Shown piece by piece: positions 1 to 12,503 of a stretch of 64,000 nt of DNA. The stretch spans positions 43,712,019-43,776,018 of the forward strand of contig CM049306.1 in the NCBI GenBank assembly GCA_026874595.1, in the 5' to 3' direction. The notes under the pieces were generated by a model. That model was not told where the DNA came from and ran no database searches. It saw only the letters and a list, made by a program, of their open reading frames with translations. The stretch's first letter is position 1; every line of letters starts with the position of its first letter. The position numbers were made by a program, and so were the translations under genes. This DNA is from Sipunculus nudus (Eukaryota; Annelida; Sipuncula; Golfingiida; Sipunculidae).

Positions 1-1512
1 ACCAGTGCTGTTTTGTCAGAGAACCTTATGAACGTACATACAAATCTGATAATAGAGGTATTTAAATGCCAACTGATGCAAAGGCTAACAGCCAACAAGA
101 ACTGCTAGAACTGGTCTCCATGACCTTTCTCATGAATATTTATGGGACCCTGTGACCTCTGGTGACCATTTTAACTAACCATGGTTCCTGCTAATTTATG
201 ACCCGTCAGCACTGGACCTGTGTCCAGTGGCTACTGGGAGATGTCAGAGTAATGACAGATGGGGGTCAGTCTGAGGTAGTCGCCCAGACAGTGAAGGACA
301 TTAGGAAAGAGACAGTATGTTGATAAAAAGATTGATTATAACAGAGTCAGAGCATTTGTTCATTTCAGATATTACACATGCTCAGTGTATGATAGTTTCT
401 TTATTTCAACTTTTCTTGCTTGTCATGTAACTTGGTTGAATTAAAATGTCTTGTTTATAATATGTTTATGCAAGTTCAATTATAATGTATATCTTCTTTT
501 CCTTAATTAAACCCTTCATTGTTTTAGTTATTTGTTATTTATGTGTGTGACTATTGATGCAGGAGTTTGTTGAGTCCTTTTAAAACAATTTAAGACAGTT
601 TCTTGTGTATATAAATTATACTGATACTCTGGAGAGCTCTTCAGGAGTCCAGATTGTTTGGTATTATATATGTTATTCTCAGTTATGAGAACTTTTGGAT
701 TTATACGTCTGAAGAAAAAAATACTTCAATGGAAGTTAATTACTTCATGTATTGAGACAAGTATAATTGACAGATGAGAATCTCTCACCTCCCTGTCAGT
801 TCAGGTGTACCCTCCTGATACCAAAAGATACAATTTCCAGTTATGCTGTATGCTCATGTCAGTCCTTGTACAATAACAGTCGATCTACAGTCCTGAAGTC
901 ATGCAAGGGTTAACTGCTGACACAAAGATCAGTACAGGGGTTACATAGTCTGTTTATAGGCCAGAATTTCTGCTCCAGTTGAGCAGGGGATCTTATTTCA
1001 ACCCTTGTTACTATACTTGTCCCTGCTGATTTGATTAATGCTGTGTCACCAGCACTTGCCTGTGGCAGCAACCTGTACAGTCACCAGCTGATGGTGTGTC
1101 TGCTGGTGGTATTAATGGTACATAACAGTTCATGTATCCTGTGCATTCTTGTTTGCTCCCTAGCAAGTAATTTACATCCCCTCTACCACTGTGTGTGCAA
1201 GTGTAATAGTTAATAAACAATTTATATTTAAACATTTAGAAAATTTATTTGTTTACATAAACATTTTGAAAATTCATAATACAAATATCTTGTTATTTAT
1301 AAGGGATAATGATGATAGGTTATTAGTTTAACTTTATAGCTAAGCATAATAAGTGTCTGAATTGTTCCTAAATGAATACATTATTAAAACTCAATGTATT
1401 CTGGGGGTACTGGCTGGTTCATTGCACTTGATTGGCTGGTTGATTTAAATCTGCTTGTAGCGGGTTGGTCAATCATGTAAAAATGCATGTTTAAAAATAT
1501 ATTTTATCCAGT
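1..1512. other. No gene recognised
   Basis: AT-rich sequence with only short chance frames (for example 1031-1213). No splice-supported coding region or repeat ends were recognised. Confidence 0.5.
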
Positions 1513-4137
1513 TTTTAGCTCAGCTGACTATAAGTCATCTGAGCTATAGTCGTGGTCCATTGTCCGTCGTCCGTCCGTCTGTCCGTCCGTCCGTCCGTCC
1601 GTCCGTAGATGTGGCACGTTTTGAAACTGTAAGACCTAGGAATCCAAAATTCAGCATAATGTTAGATGTCCCCAAGATCTCCTACCAAGCCGAAAACTGG
1701 GTCTTTGCGACTTCATTCCTTTGAGAAATTAAGGAAAAACCTCAATTTTTTATTAAAAACCTATTTTCACACTTCAGGACTGCCTAATATCAAAACCACT
1801 CATCTGTTTTTCCTCATATTTCCTATAAATAATCCTCTATATAATTCCTATGTACATGCCAGAAATTAGGTCTGTATTATATAATTTAAAAAAGTTATGG
1901 GCCCAAACATAATGCATTTTGTAAATAATCAGGAAAGAAATTTTATCACTTAACACAAAACTTGTTAAAGCTAAGCACTTTTTTTCCAGTAATATTACTT
2001 TTATTAATCAAAATTAAATTGTATACCCAAAATTAGATCAAAATCTTTTAAATTTTTTAAAATATTAGCAAAAATAAAAAATTGGTACCTTAAATTTTGC
2101 CCAACTTTGACCATGGCACGTTTTTTTGCTGTAACTGCTGTGGATTTAATTTTCACAGCATGTTTTTGTTAGCATTTCAACTGTTAACACCAAAAATTTG
2201 AAACCAGTTGATCAAAAACTGTAGATTTTATTCAAGTTTTCAAGCACCATGTCACATATTGCTAGTGTTATGCAGTTTGCTAGAGCTCAGCTCCCGAGCT
2301 TCAGCTCTAAGTTCCTTAAATTTGGCATACAGTTAGATTTCTCCAAAATCCCCTACCATGCCAAGAATTTGGTCACTAGGACTTAATTCCTTCGAGATAT
2401 CAATGAAAAACTTCATTTTTCCATTAAAAACCCATTGTTACACTTTAAGACTGCCTAATATCAAAACCACTGATCTGACTTTGATCATATATAATATACA
2501 TATTTTTCTATACATTCGCTATGCACATGCCAGAAATGATGCCAGTATTGTGTATTTTTTTTAAGTTATGGGCCCAAACATAATGCACTTTGTAAAAAAT
2601 CAAGAAATATATTTACACCCTTAACAAGGGCATTGCTGAAGCTAGAGATTTTATTGTCAGGGATGTAACATTATTTAATCAAGATTCAATTGAATACCCA
2701 AAATTAGTTCTGAATTTTTCAAATTTTATAAGTTATTAGTATAAATATAAAATTAGTACCTTAAATTTTGCCCAACTGTGACCATGGCACGTTTGTTTCC
2801 TGAGAGCACTGTTGATATAATTTTCATATCATGCACACATAAGGATTTCAGCTTTTTAGTTTAGAAAGCTGAAAGAAATTGGCCAAATATTGTAGCTTTT
2901 ATTAATGTTTTTATGAGACCCTGTCAGACTTTGGCTCTCTCCAGCCCCTATCGAGTCACCTGTATGTTGACCTTGTTGACCTTTCATCAAATTATGCAAG
3001 CTTGAGGCGAGAATCCAGGCAGCTTATGGCCAGCCACAGTTGATCCAGGTGTCCAACCCAACTCATCTAGTAGTTTTAACCAACAACATAACAATAAACA
3101 ATAAATTAATAAATTTTTGTGGTTTTTAATAACAAATTAAAGAAAAATAGAAAAGGAATTTGTTAGTTTATAATAACAGGAAATTAACTTGCAGTTACTG
3201 ATGATATAAGAATCTTGTATCGATGGGTAGAATGTCACATATTCCAAATAACACCATGCAGTCACCTATGGCATTTTTCAGTTCATTTTTAATGATAAAG
3301 AAGTAAATCATATTATTCATTACTAATCATTAAGGATTATATGAAGGAAATTAATGATAGACAAAGATGCAGTTGATAATATTAATCTAGATTCCTACTG
3401 TGTCTAGTGTGTACATTGATGTGAAATTAGTCAAAAATGAATTTTTTACAGTTATTTTTTAATATAAATAAAAGCCATAAAACCAGGTACTTATGATCAT
3501 TATTTAAATGTGTGAATTTTGTATATTCTGGATTCTCAAAATCATTGTTTGGTGAAAACTGAATAAATACCAGACATGGTGCAAATACTTTGTAATTGTA
3601 TTTAAATACGAATATGATTATGTACTCCATTATAAAATTTCTTGCATAAAGAATGGGAATTCAGGTAAAAATGAAAGTATATGAATACTCATGCAAATAC
3701 TTTCAAAATGTATTCATGAATGCATTCATGAATATATTCTTTAATATTATTTTAATAATCATATCAGTTATATGTCATTTTAAAAAATCATATGATTCTC
3801 TTATTATTTTTAATAAAAATTATATTTGGGACAATATTTGTAATTTTTTTAATAAATAGTTAAACTCTTATATTATATGTTCTGCTTATAAGTTATATGG
3901 CCAAGTCAAAATCTGTGTGACAATAGCACTCCATTTGTTAATAAAATAAATGAAATCAGTCCTCTTCCCTGTCTCCAAAGATACTATCAAAATCATACAT
4001 AAGCTAAACACCCACAACTCATAATACAGCTTATATTTATTACCACACAAAACCAGCATGTGCCTCATTTCTAAAAAATATTTTTTTATTTTTTTATCAT
4101 ATATAACAGCTGAGCGTCGTGACCCATAGGTCCCTTG
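1513..4137 (+). mobile_element. Family A HINE-like element, copy 1
   Basis: Starts after a T-run with hairpin arms AGCTCAGCTGACT (1517-1529) and AGTCATCTGAGCT (1533-1545), followed by a GTCC microsatellite. Ends with CAGCTGAGCG (an inverted copy of the first arm, from 4108), the weak hairpin GACCCATAGGTC and CTTG followed by TTT. The interior has two tandem units of about 670 bp (around 1616 and 2290). Layout matches non-autonomous Helentron elements. No autonomous genes inside. Confidence 0.65.
1558..1606 (+). repeat. (GTCC)n microsatellite
   Basis: GTCCGTCCGT-type tract inside family A just after the 5' hairpin; the same motif occupies the same place in family B at about 33556-33581. Confidence 0.9.
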
Positions 4138-5999
4138 TTTATTATTTGGCCAGTTAATTATTAAAAAATGTAAAATAGGCAGTTTAAGTCATAGGTAACA
4201 GATGCTTTGACAACTCACAGAAGCCAGGTACCTATGTAGCACAAAATGCATTCATAAATGATTGCACAGCACCTGTTGCTTTCAAATGATAAAGTCTTAC
4301 AGTGCTTAGATGATTCTCAGACTGGCACATGGTCAAATAAATAGTGAGACCTTACTCACCTAAGGCAAATCATGAAATCACTGGGCAGTCAGTCTATACC
4401 TATCATGACAGTTCTCATCAATCTGAACAGGTGTCAGTCGTGTGTTGATATATGTCTTTGATGTTGGCATAATTACTTAGCTTCCAGATAAAACTTAGTA
4501 TCTTTTGATTTAATTTATGCACTGTAGTTTCTGTAAATTGAAAGTTTTGTCCCTGCCTGATAATGATTTAACCTTCCATCTTCATGCCTGTCAACATCTT
4601 CAAGGTCTGCTTCACTGTCAGTAACTCCAGATGTGATCATTAAGCCCAGCATCCTAGCTGATAACAAGTGTCATATTCACTCAGGATTGGGCCAGGATTC
4701 CTGGATAAACTAATTTTAACTAGCAGATTTCCAGTTTCTGCTTGTGATGGCCTCTCAGGACAAATTTAAGGCTGGGTCCATAGACAGAGTTTTCATGGGC
4801 CAAATCTGTGCATAGTTTCTGACAGATGGCACTTCAGTAGCCCTTTTGTAAAGTAAAATCAAATTTCTCAGGAGAAATTTCTTTTGAAAATGTGAAAAAT
4901 AACCTTTTTTAAGACACACTTAGCATTGTTCCTGACACTACAATACAAAAAGATGGGCCTTTCCCAGGTGTTGCTCCAGAGGAGATGCTTGACAACAGTT
5001 GAGTGCAGCCATCAGTTAAGATATAGATACTGATTTGTTTCAGACCTCAGCTGATGATGTGATAAAACCAGAATGTTTTCATGATAGAATGACACTTAAA
5101 CTCAACTGTATTGTGCCTATGTCAGTCTTGTATCAGGCCTGTTATAAACACTGCTGTGAAGTCGGAAGCTGTTTTGAGTTCAAATGTTGATGGTGGTTTG
5201 ACCAGTGTTGCTTACTTGTTTGATCATTGTGTTCTGTTTTTTATTTTACACCATGTTGTAAGATGGATCAGCTGTTTTAGTTGATCATGTTTGGCATGCA
5301 TGGAAGCTTTGTTTCCACAATTGTGGTTCATTTACAGGCAGTGTTGCTCCTAGGCATGTAAAGCAAAGGGACACCGGGCCCCTTTATGTAAATTTCTGGG
5401 GGACACACCAAAATTAGGTGGGGACAATGTCTTTGAAGCAAAATATTATCTTAAAATAATCTATGTAATATGAATGTAGTATGTTTTGGGCATTTGGAAT
5501 GAATTATAATTATTTGCAAGGTTGGAATCGTTACATGTTTTACATGTAATCACTAATAAGTCGCATTAAAACTGAAGGCAATAGAATTCATGTCTCAATA
5601 TCAATAATAACGGTACATTGATATACAGATTGCAAAGTGGTGACATACAATCATGTTCATTGCTAATTGAGGAATCGCGCAACAAATGGTGCCATTCAAA
5701 GTGGCAAATCAATATCGAAACTTAATGTTGTGAACAACTCAATACAGATAAAGGATATACACATTGAGGCAAGGGTTTATTCACTGTCGATAAATTTGAT
5801 AAGACAGAAGCCCCCCCCCCTTTTTTCATCAGAAACAACGTTTTTTTAAGGGCTTCAGACAAAATTTTGCTACCTGGACCCCCCCCCCCCCCCTTTTTCA
5901 GACCTGAGGACCTTCTTTTTAGGGTTTCCATTTGTCCTCCTGGGTTGGACCCCCCTTTTCCTAAATCCTGGATCCACCCCTGTAAGAATAGGTTATTCA
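4138..5999. other. No gene recognised; old repeat fragments
   Basis: 4138-5340 shows nothing recognisable. 5340-5985 looks like a decayed element: poly-C runs at 5811 and 5880, and on the minus strand CAGGGGTGGATCCAGGATTT at its right edge, a style known from hAT-type repeats. No matching left end or target duplication was found. Confidence 0.4.
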
Positions 6000-7350
6000 G
6001 ACAGTCAGCCGTGCTAGCGTTAGTTGCCGTGGTACGATGAAAATTTTGCTGCCGGCGCCACCATATTACATAATTGTTTGTATGAAAGTATGAAAGGAAT
6101 AATCGTCGAAACATCGGTTCCCACAACGCGTCATTTATGCGTTGGCGGTGCCGTGCAACGATGTTTGGCCTACATGTTAGCCGGGAAAGTTTGCAGCCGG
6201 CGCTACATTATTAGGCCTATAATTCTAAAGCAAGTATCAAAAGACCAGACACCACAATTTCTTTTAAAAAAAAGACATTTGAACTATTTAAATCAGAAAC
6301 TGAATCATTCTGTCCGTATATACCCGTGTTAGCCTATATGTACGTCGCCGTGGAAACGATGTCAGCTTAACCGGGAAAATATGCTGCTGGCGTGGCAGCA
6401 GCTTAAACTACTAGTTCAACCAGTAACAAACGATTAAATGTCCATATTATTGGTCAGAGAAAATGAAAAACAACCAGCTTCTTTATACATACCGGGGAAC
6501 AGGGAGATCACGTGTCCATGAGGCTTGAAAAAGGAAGTTCCCATTCAAATCATAGTCATATGCCTATGATTCAAATTAAACGTTCAGTCCAGAATAGAAA
6601 TATGCAAATATAGAAAAAAAAGCGGCCGTCGATTGGCTTGTCTTCCGTGAAACGGTGTCACGACAGGCATAGACCGGTAGTTTGAGAATGTGAGAGACCT
6701 GAACTGAGTTCCTTTGAGCGAAATAATCGTCTGAGCAATCGTAATCACGTCATCTGAGGCATTATAATGTAATTTATATGATCAACTTGTAATTCTTAAC
6801 TGTATACGCTGTTGAGAACTGCTTGACATCATGAAATAAGAATATTTCGAAATGCCGGGGATGTGCGTTTCCAGTTGACCTTACTTCGCGGATTATCTTA
6901 TAGGGGAAATGTCGTAAAGATTGATCATGTGGGCCGTGGGCGCACTTTCTAAACTTCATTTAATAAATAAATATATATTTTTTTCATATTAATTTATAAA
7001 ATGATTAATAATGCCTCTTAATGTGAGATTATGTAGGCTAAACAACATCCGGTCGAGCACTGGACGCTAGCTTGCCACTTTATTCCGACCACAAGAACAT
7101 CGTTCAACCCCTTCTTGCGTATGGACCAACCCTGAGGCGATGCATTCTTGACATCGATGGTGTTACCATTCAATCAGTGTCACAGTATGTGTATCGTGTA
7201 ATCCCGCATATATGGTTTTATCAGAGATTCCTACCGGAGGATTCCCGCAAATCTTTCATATAACTATGTTCGTTTAAGGGTCGCATTATTTAAACTTTTA
7301 GGGGACGCATGTGAAAATATTGCGTCCACATGGGCGCGCTTGCCTAGAAA
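6000..7350 (+). promoter_or_regulatory. CpG-rich zone, possible promoter/first exon region of the TRIM-NHL gene
   Basis: CpG is rare in most of the window but frequent here (many CCGG, GCGC, CGCG and CGTC words). Three diverged copies of a GCCGTGG..AACGATG..CCGGGAAA..GCTG(C)GGCGC unit start near 6024, 6149 and 6345. The zone lies 3-4 kb before the first coding exon, whose start is just inside a splice acceptor, so an untranslated first exon is expected upstream. No TATA box or TSS could be assigned. Alternatively it is an old repeat. Confidence 0.3.
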
Positions 7351-7474
7351 CAAAGGGACATGGCCAAAAAGATTGCTGCATTGCCGCAATGCCGCACTCT
7401 AGGAGCAACACTGTACAGGTATACGCTCAAGTCACTGATCCCTATATTCAGCTGCATCACTGTGTTTATAAATA

Positions 7475-7647
7475 CAGTGGAACCCCTCGCAACCAGCCCA
7501 CAATTGCAACCACCCCATTATTATGACCATTTTTCTTGGTCCTGAATATATGATCCTGTTAATATAGAATTTCACAAATATGACCACCGCCAGTTAGGAT
7601 CACTTTTGGTCAGTCCCCTCTGTGGTTGTCATTGTGGGGTTCCACTG
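7475..7647. mobile_element. MITE with CAGTGGAACCCC inverted ends and TA target duplication
   Basis: Ends are CAGTGGAACCCC (7475-7486) and its perfect complement ending at 7647, flanked by TA at 7473-7474 and 7648-7649. 173 bp, no coding capacity. TA duplication is typical of Tc1/mariner-type MITEs (family knowledge). Confidence 0.85.
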
Positions 7648-8000
7648 TACTCCCCAGTTCTACAACCAGAATGATCATGCACCTGTAGACACTAGTGTGA
7701 ATTTATAAAGACATATAGAAAAGGAGTCAGGGTTTATTTCCATATAATAACAACCTGTCAGATAAATATGCTCATGTTCTGAATTGTAAGCATTGTTCAT
7801 TACATGGTTTGGGATTTTAAGAAAGGTTACGTCTTTGCAGGAATACTGCAATATTCAATGCTGTATCTGTGTCCACTTGCACAATAGAAACCTAGCAGGG
7901 GGGCGTTGATACTTTCTAGTCACGATATGGTTTGATGTGTTAGTTCTGACAGTGCAAGTATCCATACCCATGTCCAGACAAAGTGAAATGTAGCTTCATA

Positions 8001-8710
8001 CCCCTTTTCACACAGCAAAAGCAAAGTGTTTTTAAAATGTTTTAGAGCGTTCACAAAGAAATCCAAAGCATTTAAAAACTGTTTTGGCCAAAGCGTTTTG
8101 GTTCAAGCTCAGGAGGTGGTTTCAAACCATTTTGAATGTGAATCATTTTATCCGCTTTGCTAAACTATCGTGTGAATGCTCTGAAACGTTTTCGTGCAGA
8201 TGACGAAAAAAACTTGCAAAACTTGCATAACCGGGAAACCTGGTTAATACAGTCCAAATGGCCGAAACCACAAATAAAAGGGCTATGGCTCTCGAAGTAG
8301 TGTCGTTCACAAGGATCGAGTTCGGCTCTCGAATGACATGGCTGGGTCTCTGCTGCTGGGATTGGTGGAGGGAATGTGGGTTGCTTTTGGCTTTGTGGCT
8401 GTGGATGCTGTAGCTTTCTAAAAAGGACAATGGCTCAGAATAGACGGTGGTGCCCTCTACGGCTCCCTTCTTGGCTTGGCATGGCACTGCGACTGTTGGC
8501 TCGGAGAACATGCTTAAGGAGGGCACAGGGCTGAGGTCTTGACCGCAGCAACCTGTAGCTGCTCGATGAGTGTATACCTCTTTTGGCTTTGAAACGTTTT
8601 CAAAATGGTTTGAACACAATTTGGCCTTATGCTCGTGTCAACGCACTGGAACAATTTGGCCAAACTGCTTTGCAGAAATTGGTTTGGAAATGTTTGGCAT
8701 GTGAATGGGG
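8001..8710 (-). mobile_element. 710-bp TA-flanked DNA element with long imperfect inverted ends
   Basis: Left end CCCCTTTTCACACAGCAAA and right end (complement) CCCCATTCACATGCCAAA are flanked by TA at 7999-8000 and 8711-8712. Further inward both arms continue with related GTTTGGCCAAA/TTTTCAAAATGG words. A minus-strand reading frame of 158 codons (8143-8619) fills the middle. It has no recognised domain and may be an old coding remnant or chance. Confidence 0.65.
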
Positions 8711-8833
8711 TACTAGTCTGTGTGTAATGATTTCACCACTGGATGGCCAATATGCTGGATCAACTGAAAATTGTCTTTTTTGCTCTTTTAAACAAAAGTA
8801 TCTGATTCAGGTACACTTGTTGATTCTTGAATA

Positions 8834-9938
8834 TATATGTCAAGGCCCAGATTCCCATCTGGACCAATTGGTGATTGGTCAAGTTCAGATCCTGATTGGG
8901 ATTTAGTCAAGCCTAAACCCCGATTGGTATCTGGACCAGCCCTTGTCAAGACTAGATCCCAATCAGGGTTTAGGCCAGACCAAATCCTGATCAGTATCTG
9001 GGCTGGACAAATTCCCAATCGGTCCAAACAAAATCACTATTGTGATTCGGTCTGGCCTAAACCCAGATTGAGATCTCGTCTGGACCTTTTTCTGATTGAG
9101 ATTCCATGGCAGACTAGAGCAGGCTGTTTGTGTTAAAATAATAAAAAAAATTGTGTGAAAATGTTTATATTATTTATTAATATATGTAATAAAAATATGA
9201 TTATATACATATATGTATTTGAAACTGTTTATAAGAGAAGTTATAAATTGTTGAGTTTTTTATGAAATCAGGATTTTTCACTTGAATGTAAGCTGTAGAT
9301 GATACAAATTAAGAATATCCATATTTGAAAAAATGGGGACCGAAATAGTCATATGATGCTTAACTTCTTATATTTGTCATCCATCCAACAATTTATTCTA
9401 CCTACAAAGCGTATCAAATATATTCACTCGTTAACACAGTGAGACAGCTTAAACTAGTTCAATTGTTATATAAAAATGAATAGATAATCTGATGAAAATA
9501 CTGGAAATAATAATGAAACTAAAAAATAATACAAGAACATGAAGAATAATTCAAATAAATATAATCACTCAATTCATTCATACTTTATATTAGTTAAGTT
9601 ATAAAGGTAGAATAATTAACTCTGACAACAAACTAAATTAAGATTTGTCATGACTTAATAAGTTAAAATTTCAGACATCCTGTCAGGGATATAGGCATGC
9701 TCTGAATCTAGGTTTGGGCTGACATGAACCTTGATAAGTTCAGACAGGAACTCATTCTCTTTACTAAAAGTCAACAAATGGGGTTTAGGCCAGACCAAAC
9801 TCGATCAGCATCTAGTTTTGTCCAATCGGCGACTGGACCAGATCCTGATCCGGATTTGGTCCAGCCTTAACCTCTGTAGGGATTTTGGTCTGGACCAATC
9901 ACTGATTGATCCTGATTGGGATCTTGGGCTTCACATAT
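8834..9938. mobile_element. Fold-back-like element with subrepeated inverted ends
   Basis: Left terminus (TATATGTCAAGGCCCAGATT) and the complement of the right terminus (TATATGTGAAGCCCAAGAT) align, both running into GTGATTGGTC. Both ends contain many scrambled direct and inverted copies of GATCCTGATTGGGAT and GGTCTGGCC(T)AAACC. The centre (9120-9780) is AT-rich. Boundaries are approximate and no target duplication is clear. Confidence 0.5.
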
Positions 9939-10165
9939 ACGTTTTGTAGATATTGATCATGCTGGTGACATGACATTCTTTTGATGAAACATGGGAGAAT
10001 TAATAATTGTGTTTTGTATTTGACATTATAAGTTGGCAGATATTGGTGTCTTGGAATACTGTTGACATGTTGACAGGCTATGATTTAGTGGTTTCTTATT
10101 TGTCATTTCCAAAGGTCAATATTATTCACACATTTTAAAGTGAAACAATATATTTTCAGGAAACC

Positions 10166-12503
10166 ATGGAAGATCCTGTAGTTGATGAAATGCGCCAGAA
10201 CCTCGGGCAGCTTCTGGGGGAAGCCTGTGCAGCAACTCTCACCTTCTCAAACAACATCAAGAAATGTAAAGGTGTGAAAACCATTCTGTACATGAAACGA
10301 GACAGGGCCAAAACCTCCATCAAAAAGTCTGTAGAAGAGTTCTGCCACAAAGTGATGTTCCAGGGTCAGTTATTGGAGCAGAAGGTGTTAAAAGTCATGG
10401 AAGAGAAGGTGCAGAACCTAGCTACCCAACAAGAAAACATTCAAGGCAAGATCAGGGCAGTCGCTACAAAATGCACAGAAATTGAGGACCTTCTAGAAGT
10501 TGGAAAGGAGCATCAAATGATGAAAAACGGGCCAAGGATAGCAAAGGAGCTGCAGGTTTTGCTCGTAGAGAAAAATCAGGACTTCTCTGAATTTGGTTGT
10601 TTGGAGTTTATTTGTCCTGATTCTGATTATAAAGCCTGGGAACCCAGCATTATTGGGTATGTGAAACATGCAAATGTCACTCCAGAGCAGATACAACTTA
10701 ATAAAGCAGATTTTTCCAAAGCTCATCCAGGAGAGGTAGAAAGCATCAGAATACATGTTCAGTCAAGCCAAGTGCAGGATTTGTCCTCAGCGTTGTCCGT
10801 AACAGGATCTTGTGTAAGTGGCACAGGGGAGATTCATGTCAAAGTCCATGAAATGAAAGACAAAATTGTTACAGTTGAGTACATAGCCAGTAAACCTGGA
10901 TTATACCAGTTGTGCATTTCTCTCTTTGGTGTAGAGATAATTGAAAGTCCTCATTTCATTTTGGTAGAGGAAAAAGGGAGAGAAAGAGGGCGTATCAGTC
11001 AGGGGTCCAAGAATGCCATATTCAGACACCTTGCAGGGAATACGCCCAGAAAACAGTTGCCGGGCAGAGAACTTCAGAGAAGCAGCTCAGCTGTGTTTGA
11101 ACGGTCTGTAGACCTAACTTCATCACCAAAGAAGAGCTCGGACCCAAGTGTAGCCCAACTGTCTCCAGCAAGTCAGAGAAAGAGAACAGGTTTGGTGTCC
11201 ACAGGATGCAGGTTTTCTCTGCAGCAGACATGCTTCACAAGTGAAAAACTGGGTATAAATTCTGTGGATAATCCAGAAGATCAACTCTCAATGCTGATCA
11301 AACAGGAACCTGTCACACCTGAGAAGGATGACAGAGATGCAGACTTGTACAGATGTAACCGAGGGGATGAGTTTGAGGGAAATATAAAAAGTGAAGTTGA
11401 AGAATTGAGCCATAAATTATTGAGCACAGATATAAATAAGGACTTGAATCATGCAAACAAATTGGCAGACAAGCAGCCTGGAACTAAGCCAGATTCATTG
11501 CAGAGCATCGGTGCAGAATTTGCTGCAAAGTGGAGTCAGGCTCCACAAACAAACTTCAAGGGAACCACTGAATGTAAGGTCAAAGACAGCCAAGATCAGA
11601 ATGTGGCTGTAGAAAAAAGCCACGAAGGGACACAACAGAAATCTCGACCAAATGTAAACCAAAAACATGTCAGTAGGTGGGATCAGACATCAAAGGCAAG
11701 TACAGAGGAAAGAGAGAAGAAAGAAATGAAGGACAGTGATGGGTGGAATGATGATGCAGATAAAGCAGGAGAAAGTAAAAATAATAGGGATGTCCCTAAA
11801 ATTTGTGGTTCACACTCAAACAGTAGTGCTGCCAGCTCTCTGGAGCCTGCATCAAAACAGAACAAGGGGGTATGTGGGAAAGTGATCAGTGATCATAAAT
11901 ACCAGATTCTGGCCAAAGAGAAGGACTCAGACAAAGAACAGTGTCAGAAGCCTGCACTTACCACAAATCTTACCACAAATCCTATACGGATAAGTAGGTG
12001 GGATAAGCCTGCTAATCCAGGCATCAATGCAAGTGATCAGGCAAGTGTGCTGGGACAAAGGTCAGACTCAATATGGGACAAAGTATCTAAAGTTGGTGTG
12101 GAATCCAAAGGAGTAGAAGGTGAAAGTCAGTCAACAGTAGGTGAGAAAAACAAGTTTAAGAATATCAGCCCATCAACTGAGAAGATGACATCAGCAGAGG
12201 TTTGGAGTGACCCAAATAATAATTCTAAAATCATCAAGAAAGAAGAGCAAACTGTTGTTTCCACAGGAGTTAAACAGCTGGGTGAACCCAGTGGTGTTAA
12301 ACCAGTGGAGAAGAACCTACCAGGTGGCCAGACAGTTGCTAAAAACTTGTGTTCCCTAACCAGTTTGACAAAAACCGCTGCAACCTCTTATGAAAAGCCA
12401 GTTACAGTGCCTCTTTTGTCTTGCATCCAAGGAAAAGGAGTGACTTCTGTTACACTTGGGAAGAGTATAATAAAGAATCATATGCAGCTCTTTCCCAACC
12501 AAG
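10166..12503 (+). CDS. TRIM-NHL gene, first coding exon: coiled coil, filamin repeat, linker
   Basis: One uninterrupted exon of 2338 coding bases; the reading frame runs on to a TAG at 12506, two bases past the GTTAGT donor, so the exon ends in phase 1 at 12503. The acceptor TATTTTCAG ends at 10159. Residues 1-150 are rich in Lys, Glu and Gln with heptad-like Leu/Val spacing. The linker holds Trp at residues 456, 505, 527, 612, 637 and 680, each beside Asp, Asn, Ser and Lys, and psi-K-x-E sites at Lys379, Lys408 and Lys691. There are also basic patches such as SPKKSS and SQRKRTG that could act in nuclear import (inference). Confidence 0.9.

Noticed and set aside
5030-5215. Cys-rich stretch (QACYKHCCEVGSC) as a missing B-box exon of the TRIM-NHL gene
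   Set aside because: Cys/His spacing does not fit a B-box, and no matching donor with the correct phase was found.
5345-5985. hAT element suggested by CAGTG on the left and CAGGGG on the right
   Set aside because: The ends match at only about half the positions and flanking 8-mers differ.
5722-6126. 134-codon minus-strand frame with GWIQDLGKGGSNPGGQ
   Set aside because: Its sequence arises from poly-C runs and the CAGGGGTGGATCCAGGATT repeat edge. Low complexity, not a gene.
8143-8619. 158-codon frame as a host gene
   Set aside because: It lies entirely inside a TA-flanked element with inverted ends, so any coding would belong to the element.
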